Of a stretch of 64,000 nt of DNA, positions 1-28,800 are shown piece by piece (position 1 is the first letter of the stretch; each line of letters starts with the position of its first letter). The DNA comes from Dromiciops gliroides (taxonomy: Eukaryota > Chordata > Mammalia > Microbiotheria > Microbiotheriidae), in NCBI RefSeq assembly GCF_019393635.1, contig NC_057862.1, positions 266,738,441 to 266,802,440 of the forward strand, read 5' to 3'. Under the pieces are notes generated by a model, which was not told the DNA's origin, did not search any database, and worked only from the letters and a program-made list of their open reading frames with translations. Made by a program: the position numbers and the translations under genes.

Positions 1-18362
<18,362 letters not shown>

Positions 18363-18700
18363 GTTAAACTTCTTAAAAGACAGCATAATATAAAAATAAA
18401 GTCGAGGAACATAAATGTGTGTATTGGATATGATGTCATTAAAACATATTACATATAAAGTAATTGTTCTGTGTACAATGCTGGCGCAAAAGACGATATA
18501 CATTTGTCAATGTTGCATTTATTGCAGCCAATTAAATGAAATAAGTTGAATAGGGATTTTTGAAATAGCTGCTTTGTGAACAATTTGTAAAATAGTGAAA
18601 TGGCTTGAGATATCAGTTTTAAAAGAGCATTTCCTAAAATGACATTTTATATTATTTTACTTGTTTTTCTTCATCCCAGAGTTGAATAAAATTTGTTTGA
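18363..18700 (+). other. PSMC6: PSMC6 3' UTR with poly(A) signals
   Basis: AATAAA hexamers lie at 18395-18400 (33 nt after the stop) and 18685-18690. The first would give a very short 3' UTR and the second one of about 350 nt. The sequence between is AT-rich and not a recognisable repeat. Which site is used cannot be read from sequence. Confidence 0.65.
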
Positions 18701-18939
18701 TTCAGTCCTCTTAACATAGTAGCCTTGGCCAAGAGTACATGTATTTGTCACGGTTGTTTGGGATCTTTGCTAAGTTTTTTTTATATGACAACCCAAATCA
18801 GTGTCTCTTGAATTTGAGGGATTTAAAAGTCAGTTTTAAAACAAAACCTACTGTCAGTAATCATAGATTCCTTATTTATATCATAATGCATTACTGTGCC
18901 TCTCACATCAACTTGTGTGTGTGGTGTATCCTTGCATGA

Positions 18940-19088
18940 AAATTTTTTTTGGGTGGGGCGAGTGGGGGTTAAGTGACCTGCCCAGGTCACACAGCTAGTA
19001 AGTGTCAAGTGTCTAAGGCTGGATTTGAACTCAAGTCCTCCTGAATCCAAGGCCAGTGCTTTATCCACTGTGCCACCTAGCTGCCCCG
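18940..19088 (-). mobile_element. Marsupial tRNA-derived SINE
   Basis: Full-length copy ~250 bp past the distal PSMC6 poly(A) signal; likely duplication GAAAATTTTTTTTGGG and CGAAAAAAATTTTTTTTTG. Confidence 0.92.
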
Positions 19089-19544
19089 AAAAAAATTTTT
19101 TTTTGAAAACCTAACCTTGCCTGAATTGGGGGGGATTGTTTTATTCCCCTTCTTTCTTCCCCCACTGAGATTGTGTTGGGTTTTTGTTTTTTTGTTTTTA
19201 GTAGTTAGACTATGGAAGAATTTAGTACTTTGGTTGTTACCTGAAGGTAATACAGCCTGTTAACCAGGCACACCTTAACATGATACAGCCTACTACTAAT
19301 AGAGCATACCTAACTGTCAACCCCAAAAGACTTTCTCTCTGCACAGATCTTCGCCATGATAAGACAGTAAAGACTACAAGGAAATTATGCAATACTGCTT
19401 GAAAATGTTGAGACTGAAAAGGAAAAACTAATGAAATGTTAGTTAGATAATTAGTTTAGTATCATTTACTCAAAACTGCAGTTTTACTCAAATCAGTCTT
19501 CAAACATTAGCTGAGTATTGTGTGCCCTTTTTAAAAATATCTTC

Positions 19545-19612
19545 CATGTTGGACACCGAGACCTCTAAAAGATCCCTTCCAGTTCTTAATCTTTGATCCT
19601 CTGATCTCAGCT
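19545..19612 (+). mobile_element. MIR-like 3' fragment
   Basis: GACCTCTAAAAGATCCCTTCCAG and ATCTTTGATCCTCTGATCTC match the 3' tail of MIR-type CORE-SINEs. Confidence 0.6.
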
Positions 19613-19810
19613 TCCACACACAGATAGTGGTAGAAAGGGGAGCAAGTGGAAGAGACACTGGGATTGCTTACAGTTCAAGCTAGATTTCCTAGAGCAAATT
19701 GTTTGTATCCTCAATACTTTTCATTTAATTAAAATGAATACTTGTTTTAGGAGCAATATCTTTAAGTCCCTACCCCCCTAAAGGCTAGATTTTCCTTAAA
19801 AGGGTACTGA

Positions 19811-19953
19811 GGGGACAGCTAGGTGGCACAGTGGATAGAGCACCAGTCCTGGATTCAGGAGGACCTGAGTTCAAATCTGGCCTCAGACACTTAACACTTA
19901 CTAGCTGTGTGACCCTTGGCAAGTCCCAATTGCCTTGTTAAAAAAAAAAAAAA
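19811..19953 (+). mobile_element. Marsupial tRNA-derived SINE
   Basis: Nearly full copy missing a few bases of the tail box (GCAAGTCCCAATTGCC lacks CACTTAAC). Duplication AAAGGGTACTGA / AAAAGGTACTGA. Confidence 0.92.
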
Positions 19954-21129
19954 GGTACTGAAACCTTAATTCCTAGTTCCATAAGTACCAAAACTGGGGC
20001 AGCAATAGTCAACTGGCTCCTTTCTCAGACTTCTGACTTAAGATCATCATGAAGTAGTTAAAACTTACACAGAAGCAGGAAAACAGCCCAAATGAATCAG
20101 TTCTGTATCTTTGCTGAATATCATTTTCTTGCTCTGAATTTCCTTCCTCTCCCAAGGCTAAGTAAACCTTTTGGTTGATTGTCACATGTTCTGCAAGTGT
20201 CTCATTTTACTCCAATTTCAAACCTAAGTAACCAGACTAGCCTGAGTATTAGACTAGCCTAATGTATTAGATGTATGTGAATGAATGAAAACACATTTGT
20301 TAGACATATTATGTCCCAGTTTTGGTGGTTAAAAAAAAATGGTAAAATTGAGATAGTCTGTTCACAAAAATCTCACATGGGAATAGAACACAGGGTATAT
20401 GGAATGGCCTTGAAGTCCCAAGTGTACATCAACGTTGTTGGTTTCAAGGCTTAGAGATTCCTAGATTAAGTACGTAAGATGGCAGTGCCTGGGGACTGCA
20501 GGCAATAGAAGCAGAGTAGATAAGGAGAGGATATGGGGATGCAGTGATAGGACAGGTGGTAAGGGCTAGTAATTCTCCATTTCATCAGAAGGAATAGCAT
20601 TAATTCCCATATTATCCAGGCTCTTTGAGTCAATCAACCTGGGTGAAGAGGGAAGACCAGATGGAAAGGCATCCCTGGCAATGACAGTTCTTGCCAGTGG
20701 TGGACGCCATCCATGATGTTGGGAGCCTTTAATTAGTGTTGCTTCTTTTTACCACTTGGCTCCGTGGGATGGGTTCTGAATCTGACCCAAGGTCATCCTG
20801 CAAATGTATGAATATATCCTTAAAATTTCATTGTTTTTCCTGCTGCAGTTTGCTCATACAAAGTGTTGAATTTTTACATTAATTAGCTTTGATAGGAAAA
20901 CTAGCTAAATCATTACTTTAATCAGTGGTCTAGTTTGAACGGGCTATTTTTGAAAGATTTTGACCCAATGATGTCATAAAACATTAATAGTAACTTGTAA
21001 CCTTTTTTTTAAAACAGTTACATAAAATACATCGTGATACATCTTGAAAAAATGCAAGCTACTCAAAGTTGGGGTCGCCATTACTTAAATTTTCTTAGGA
21101 TTATTTTCTAGTTAAAACTTTAGGAAAAG

Positions 21130-21250
21130 ATCAAGTATCATATATTACTGGTATAATGTTGGGCAAGTTACTTTAATTCTTGGTCTTTTTTGGAAAGTAA
21201 GGATAGACCAAAAGATCTACCTTTCTACTCTAACTTTCTAAGATTCTTTG
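21130..21250 (+). mobile_element. MIR-like fragment
   Basis: TTGGGCAAGTTACTTTAATTCTTGG followed by GGAAAGTAAGGATAGACCAAAAGATCTACC matches the core and 3' part of MIR. Confidence 0.55.
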
Positions 21251-21774
21251 TGAACATAAACTTGAGTTGCAAAATATTTTTTCCTCTGTTCAGTTGCTTT
21301 GCCACTCTTATCTGTAATGGAGGGGGAAAAAGGATTTTTTTCTTCAGACACTTTAGACAATCAACATAAATACTTTTTAAAAAAAGGTAGAAAAGATAGG
21401 GGCATAATAGAAAAAAAAAAGTTATCAGACCCGAGCTTAGTCATGAAAGCTCAAAGCCTGACTGACCCATATTGGCTGCCTGAAGGGCCACTTGTCAATG
21501 AAACTCAAAACGAACTTGGAGCCCGTCTGCATTGGTGAAAGGATTTCCTCAGTTACAGCTCCCTATACTCCTTTCTTACATTATTATATTGCTCTATCCC
21601 TAAGGATGCTTTCCTGACATACTAGGTTTTTTAAAAAGCTACAGAAAATTTGATTTGTTATTACATGTCATGAGTAGAGTGGCATTTTTGCAAGATGCAT
21701 AGTTTACACCATTTTTACTAAACATTTAATTTCTCTAGATATCTGGTAGAAATCTGGCATCTGCTTAGCAATTG

Positions 21775-21905
21775 ATGGTTTTACAGAGGAGCCTGGGGCC
21801 ACTGAAAGTTTAAATGACTTGCCCTAACTCATAAAGCCACTGTGTGTCAGAGATAGAACTTGACCCCCTGTCTTCAAGGTTCAGTTCACCTTTCTCTACA
21901 TCATG
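21775..21905 (-). mobile_element. MIR-like fragment
   Basis: The complement of MIR is visible: AAATGACTTGCCCTAACTCATAAAGCCAC and GTCAGAGATAGAACTTGACC. Confidence 0.6.
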
Positions 21906-22553
21906 CTCCCTACACCATGCTCCTTCTCAAGATGTACTAAAGTAAATAAAATGCATGTAATTCTTTTGTACTCTTATGGAAACACTGGAATGGAAATACT
22001 TCAGGATGATAATCTTCATGTGTGTAAACAAGGTGGAAGGCAGGTGATGCAATCAGCACAAAGTGTGGGAAAAAAATACCAAGATCAACCTTAAATTCTA
22101 GAATTATCGCCTCAATTTTCCCATTTATTAGGGGTCATCCTGTGGTATGGCATTTTAACAAATCGCCAGCTATTTGGGACCGCGTCCTTTAAGCAAGGCA
22201 ATTAGGAAAAGACTTCGTATTTCAGAGCTAGAAAGTGGGAGCCAGCCCGGTCTAGCTTCATCTGAGACCTACTTCCTGAGTCCGGTGGTGTGGCATTCCC
22301 AACAGATGAAGCCTGGAGCAGAAGGAAGTGCCCGTGTTTACGTCAGCTCCGCTGGCTGTACCGGAGGGGCGTGGCCAAGACCTGCGCAGTGACACTTGGC
22401 GGCGGGAGGGTAGGGCAACATTTTACGTGGTCTTGCGTTGGTTGGGCGGGCGGAGGGAGATCTGGTGCTTGCCTTGGCCCGGGTGAACTGAACCGTGCTG
22501 CTTAGGAGTGCTGGAGGCTGAAGGGGCGGGGTAGGGGGGTGGTGAGGAACAGC

Positions 22554-22646
22554 ATGGCGGCGGAGCACGAGCTACCCAACGCTCAGCTGCGCCGCTGTCG
22601 CCGCCGCCGGAGTCGCCGGGAACTAGTGGCCTTCGTGTGTCAGTAG
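22554..22646 (+). CDS. Upstream ORF in the STYX leader (30 codons)
   Basis: An ATG with a favourable context (A at -3, G at +4) opens a 30-codon frame that starts MAAEHELPNAQL, continues with the arginine-rich run RRCRRRRSRR and stops at TAG (22644-22646), 141 nt before the STYX start. No other ATG lies between it and the STYX ATG. If transcription starts upstream of it, ribosomes would meet this ORF first and it could lower STYX translation. Whether it is translated or conserved is unknown. Confidence 0.5.
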   Translation: MAAEHELPNAQLRRCRRRRSRRELVAFVCQ

Positions 22647-22787
22647 CCAGCCTGTATCCCCGCCACCCCCCACCCCCGTCCCTCTTGTCTGCTGCAGCCG
22701 CCGCTAGCAGTCCCCCAGCCTTCCTGAGGGTTTCGGACTGGACGGTCCGCCGGCCCTTTAAACCATACCAACCAGCTGGCTGGGGCA

Positions 22788-22844
22788 ATGGAGGACGTGA
22801 AATTGGAGTTTCCCACCCTACCACAGTCCAAAGAAGATGCCGAG
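22788..22844 (+). CDS. STYX: STYX coding exon 1
   Basis: Nineteen codons from the ATG, ending in a complete Glu codon before GTAAGT. An in-frame TGA lies 60 nt upstream. Confidence 0.96.
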
Positions 22845-25800
22845 GTAAGTCCGACCCCGGGGAGTATCAAGCAACTGCCTGGCCAGAGATAGGCCTTCAC
22901 ACCGTCACAGTCCGGCCTAGGGGTGGTCCCGAGGCCTCAGCCTGGCTCCTTCCAGACTCCTCCTCTGGCCCGGGGTCGCCTGGACTTCCCTGGTAAAGTG
23001 AGGTTTCGGAGGGAGAACTGCCTCTGAGCTGAAGCGGTGGCCCGAAGATCGTTTCTCTCTGCGGACCCGAGCGGGTGCGGAGGGAGGAAGTCAAGATACC
23101 CCAGGCTGTTTTGCCTCCTGCTGCCTCTTCTGTGGTGCTTCGAGCCAAGCGTGGCCGAAACAAGGTTCCCTTGCCGTGTAGTAGCTGGGCTAAGGATTTG
23201 GGTTTTTTACCATCGTCCCTTTTGAAAGCCATACTCGGTTTCAGAAATACCTTCTGGGACAGATAGTCCGAAGTTGTTGCCAAAGATAAAATACCTCAGG
23301 ACTAGGAGGACAGGACTTTGCAAGTGCACTTGTAATTTTCCAAAGTTAGGTAGAATTCTGATTGGTGGAGGAGAGAGATGATTAAGAATTTCCATCTAAA
23401 AATTTTGACTCTTTGAGATTAATAGAGGGAGTAATAGTGACTTGAAAATATTTCAGAATGCTTCCGTAGCCAATGCTTTTGTTTGTGTTTACTATTTTTG
23501 TTGTGGTTTACCTAAATTGCACTTTACCTGATTTGTAGTTGACTTTTCTTAAAGTCTTCGTGAACATATGGAAATAATTTCTTGGTTTCAGAAGTATGAA
23601 TGTCTGGTGCTAAAAAGAAATCTGATATTATTAGTGATCAAAACTTTCCAAGTCCATACTCAACCCAAAAATGTATTTGAGGAAACAAATGAAAGAACTA
23701 TTTCAAGATGAGCCTGAAAAGTAAGCATGTTATTCAAAGATGCCATCCTTTACACTCTTAAACCAAGGGAGCCCAGTCCTGCAGTTATTTGAGTAGTTGT
23801 TCTTTTCTGGAGATCAGGACACCAGAAGGAAAAAAGTAACTCGAGAATGTCTGTTGGTAGAACCAAGGCTGGGCTCTGTTATGTCAGAAAATTTTTTTAA
23901 ACTTAAGTTTAGATATACTTAGTGATTTTATTAAGTTTAGATATTCTGTCGTGACAAAATCTGTCTTTTGATGTTAAGAATCACTGCTACACGTTTTGGT
24001 TCACTAGGTTGTTTTACATAGGTCCTAAGAAGACTGAAAACAGTAGTGTTTTTTTTTTTTAATCCTGTTTTCTGGGCAGCTAGGTGTTGCAGTGGATAGA
24101 GCACTAGCCCTGAATTCAGGAGGACCTGAGTTCAAATCCAGCTTCAGACACTTGACACTAGCTGTGTGACCCTGGGCAAGTCACTTAACCCTCATTGCCC
24201 TGCAAAAAAAAAAAGTCTTGTTTTCTTGTATTCAGAAGTGACAAACAAGAGCTAAGTAAGATTTACAGTATAGTCAGTTGTGTTTGTTTTTAAGAACCTT
24301 TTACAAGATTAGCAAGAAAAGTAATGGATGTATTAAGTATGAAAATTTTGAGGGTTTTGCTACTTAACTGAAACCAATGCCATTTTTATGTTATATTTTA
24401 AAAAATCATTTAAGTGTTGTGAAATTTGTCTAACAGCTCTTATTTGGATATTTACACAGTGGCGGGGGAGGTCTCTATGGTTTTACATATTGGTTTATTT
24501 GCCTTCCTAATTTTCAATGTGAGACTTTAAGCAAATACTTTTTGTCCTAAAATTTGAGCTATGGGGGCAGGTAGGTGGCGCAGTGGATAGAGCACCGGCC
24601 CTGGAGTCAGGAGGACCTGAGTTCAAATCTGGCCTCAGACACTTAACACTTACTAGCTGTGTGACCCTGGGCAAGTCACTTAACCCCATTTGCCTCACTT
24701 AAAAAAAAAATTGAGCTATCAGAATGATCAGCTAGTATCAAGTGACATTATAGGGAAGAATTGTAAAGCAAAGTTGTTGTTTAGTCATTTTTTCAGTTGC
24801 CATCCCATTTGGGCTTTTCTTGGTAAAGATACTGGAGTGCTCTGCCATTTCTTTCTCCAGCTTATTTTACAAATGATGAAACTGAGGTAAGAAGGGTAAA
24901 GTGACTTGTCGGGTCACATAGCTAGTAAATGTCTATGGTCTGATTTGAACTCAGGTCTTCCAGGTTCTAGGCTTGTCACACTATCCACTGACACCTAAGC
25001 AGCTCCTTGAATGAAAAGGGGAGGGGAAAGGAGATTTTAAATTCCTGTCAAGTTGAGTAATAGTAAAGTACCATTAAAAAGTACCTTCAAGTGCCACATG
25101 TTGGATATCAGGATGTAAAAAAATTTCAGCAAGTTAGAATGGTGAGCAAAATATAGATTAAATTTGATAAATTATCTACTATATTCCGGCCACTGGGAAT
25201 ACAAAGACAAAAAATTAAATATTACAACTACTCAAGGAGCTTAGTTATTTACTCGGCTTCAGACACAAGTACAAGATTGAGAAGTGAAAAAGATCTGAGG
25301 GGGGGTTAGTTGTTTAGCTATATTGATGGTGCATTATATGTAAAGTTTACAACACATCTTATATGCTTTATCCCATTTGACCTTTCTAACAGGCTTGTGA
25401 GATAGTTATAACTCTGGTTTTAGAGATGTGGAAACTCCAGGTGCCGGATCCTGAAGTTAACCCTGGCTTTTCCCTTTTTTTTAATATATATCTTTCCCCT
25501 TTTACCCATTCAACCATTTTTTTGCTAGGTCTTGCTCATCCCATTTCCATACCTCTTAAATTTTTTTCCTCTTCACTTTTAATTCAGACCCTTGTCATCT
25601 CTTGCCAGAAATATTACCAAAAAAACCCATTGTCTTGCTGCCTACAGTCCATCCTCCACAGAGATGCCAAATTGATATTCCTAAAACATAAATCTGACTC
25701 TCCCCATCCCTAATCATCAATTAGAGACCTATTGTCTCTAGGATAAAATACAAACTCCTTAGTCTGGAATCTTAAGACACTCCACAATTGAACTGCCCAA

Positions 25801-28800
25801 CTACCTTTCCAATCCTATTTCAAATCAAGTCAACAAGCATTTATTGAGGACTTACTATGTCAGTCATTTTGTCAGTAAATATTTATTAAGCACCTGCACT
25901 GCTGAGTACCGAGGATACCAAGACAGAAAAAAAACAGAGGAACTCACAATCTAATGGGAGAGGCAGCATTCAAATAACTACATACAAACAAAATAGATGT
26001 GAAATAAATAGGAAATAAAGAAGACGTTAGCATTAAGAGGGATTGGGGAAAGCTCCCTATAAAAAGTGGGATTTTTATCTAGAACTTGAGATAAGCCTGG
26101 GAAAGCCATGGCCAAAGATGAGGAGGGAAGAGAATATTCTGTGCATGGGGGGGATAGCAAATGAAAATGCCCATATGTGGGAGATGGAGTGCCTTGGCTG
26201 ATTACATAGGTGGAGGGGGGGGGTGGTGTAGTATAAGGTTTAAGAATGGAAAGGTGAGGGAAGGGGGTTATGAAGGACTTTGAATGCCAAATAGATTTTG
26301 TATTTATCTGTCTGGTAGACGGATTCACCAACAAGCTTTTGCAACAATCCAGTTATGAGATGATACCCTCCAAAAACAAGGTGGTAGCATTTCAGAGGAG
26401 AGAAGGGAGCATGTGCCAGAAATGTTAAGAAGGTAGAATTGACATGCCTTGGCAACAGATTGTTTATGGGGGGAAGGGGATGAGAGAGAATGACCAGGAT
26501 TGGAAGACTGGATGATTGGGAGGTTGGTGGTACTCTCTACTATAATAGGAAAATTAGGAAGGGGCATGGAGAAGAGGGAAGATAATGAGTTCAATTTTGG
26601 ACATGTTGAATTTAAGACGTTTATGGGACAGCCAGTTTGAGATGGCAGTAGGCAGTTGGAGATTCAAGACTGGAGAGGTTAAATAACTGAAAGGTTAGGG
26701 TAAGATAAGTAGATTTTGGAATCATCGTATAGAGATGATATTTGAATCCCTGGGACCTGATGAGATCACTAAGTTAAACACAGCATTATGGAGGGAGAAG
26801 ACCCAGGACAAAGCCCGGTGGGATACCAACTCTTGAGTAGATGTGACCCGGATGAAGATCCAGTAAAGTACTGAGAGGGAGTGGTTAGATAGGAGCAGAA
26901 TCAGGAGAAAATCCTCTCACAAAAACTTAGAAGAGTTTATCAAGCAGGAAGAGGGTAATCTACAGACTGAAAAGAAGGGTGATGATTGAAAACAGGCCAT
27001 CAAGTTTAGAATAAAGAGGTCATTAGTGATTTTGGAGGGGAAAGCCAGTTTTATTTAAGATAAAGTCAGAAATCAGTCTGTAGAAAAGTTAAGAAATGAG
27101 AGGATAGGGGGCAGCTAGGTGGCGCAGTGGATAAAGCACTGGCCTTGGATTCAGGAGGACCTGAGTTCAAATCCAGCCTCAGACACTTGACGCTGGCTGT
27201 GTGACCCTGGGCAAGTCACTTAACCCTCATTGCCCCACAAAAAAAAACACAAACAAACAAACAAAAAAAAAGAAAGATGAGGAGGAGAGGAAGTAGAGAC
27301 ACCTACTGGCCTTCCAAAGGAATTTAGCCACAAAAGGTAGGAGAATATGGGACAGGAGCTTTCAGAGATTAGATAGACCACGTGAGGGTTTTTTTGAGGG
27401 TAAGGTAGACATAGGCATGTTTCTAGGTAGTCTGGAAGTAGGCAGGGAGATATTAAATATAAGTGAGAAAGTGGGGATGATTGAGGAAGCAGTTTACTAA
27501 AGAGACAGTGCAATGGCATCACTTGTTCACGTAGAGAGGATTGTTTTTGCAAGAAGAGCTGAGTCTTCTCATGAGATAGTGGTAGAAAGCATTAGGGGAG
27601 AAGACCCTCTCAGAAAGAAGAGAGTGTAGCTAGTGTAAGGGTGATGGCCTGGGATGAGAACTGAGGGGTTAAGATTTTGGAGGTTGTAGTGTGGATGAAG
27701 AATAGAATTTGTCTTTTTGGAAGGGAGAAAGAGATAAAATGCCAATACATCATCAGATAAGGGAATTTCAGAGTTCTTGAACATTAAAGTAATGCTTTGT
27801 GAGTAATGGCATGATCAAGGCTATGACCATCTCTGTGGCTGAGGTAGGATGGAGTTCACAGGAAATCATTAAGAAGGAGTGTCAATATGTTGCCCTAGTG
27901 TGAGGGCAGGTTTTGGGGAGAAGAGAAAAATTGTGAGCTAGGCATTGAAGTCATGGAGAGAGAAATGGAAGTCCCCATGGAACTTGGCAGACAACAGCTA
28001 GCAGAATTTTATTGGACAGTAGATAAGGGACTGAATGGTTCCTCAAAGGAGAAAAGATTAGGGAGTTGATGGTGGTAGGGGGAAAACCTGGAAATGGCAG
28101 TGGGGAACAAGAAGTATTCCAACTCCCCTAACTCATCTACTGACTTGGAAAAGGTGGCCAGGGAGGCTATGGTTTTCAGGAGGGAGTCAGGCCTTAATGA
28201 GATGGAAGGAATGGAAAAGTAAAAGATTTAGGATCAAATAAGTTTGTTGCCTGTGGAGCACTGAATAGGTGGCTTTAGAGTGGGAATTGGGATGAGGGAG
28301 GTTTAAGGAGTAGGAATAAGTTCAGGCAGTGGATGGCAGGAATGGAGTGACAGCTGGGGATTCTGAATTGCTGTGTTGGGGAGAGTTTGTTAGTCATTGA
28401 GGGATGAGTTTGAGTAGGTTTTCATTGTAGGTCTTGCGTGGAATCTTTCAGACTCCCTTGGTCAGGTCAGTTGAGTAGACACTTGTTTGGAGCTGAAGTA
28501 ATGATTAGGTTTTTTGTGTTTCTTTAAAAAAAAAATTTATTTTAGGGGGCAGCTAAGGTGGCACAGTGGATAAAGCACCTGCCCTGGATTCAGGAAGACC
28601 TGAGTTCAAATCAGGCTTCAGACACTTGATTACTTACTAGCTGTGTGACCCTGGACAAGTCACTTAACCTTCAATGCTCTGCAAAAACAGACCAAAAACC
28701 AAACAAACAAAACAAAATTTATTTTATTATTTTCCAGTTATATATTACATATAAGGATAGTTTTCAACATTTGTTTACACTGGATTTTTAGCTCCAAATT

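Larger units (their letters stand above)
18700..22300. other. PSMC6-STYX intergenic spacer
   Basis: Apart from two SINEs and three MIR-like fragments the spacer shows no exon, RNA gene or open frame with recognisable homology. Several short frames are chance reads. 19960-21100 in particular contains nothing I can name. Confidence 0.6.
22330..22960 (+). promoter_or_regulatory. STYX: STYX CpG-island promoter and 5' leader
   Basis: GC content and CpG frequency jump here above the AT-rich surroundings and fall again after ~23200. There is no TATA box. Visible motifs: a CRE/ATF-like TTACGTCA at 22338-22345, an ETS-like GGAAGTG at 22324-22330, GGGCGG at 22444-22449 and a GC box GGGGCGGGG at 22523-22531, then the leader with a uORF at 22554-22646. 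The start site is probably between 22380 and 22550, but sequence does not fix it. Confidence 0.75.

Noticed and set aside
22174..23283. Several overlapping open frames on both strands around the STYX promoter
   Set aside because: Long stop-free frames are expected in a CpG island. Only the 22554 uORF has a position and context that make it worth listing.
24507..24698. Recurring small proteins of the type [25 protein letters not shown] (also at 36880, 40265, 43537, 46699, 50598, 60035) as a conserved protein family
   Set aside because: They are the same antisense reading frame of the SINE. Conservation follows from copy number and not from coding; breaks and frame changes occur at random between copies.
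26325..26594. Minus-strand open frames at 25978-26594 and 27220-27784 as genes
   Set aside because: They are pieces of an antisense L2 reverse transcriptase region with stops and frameshifts between them.
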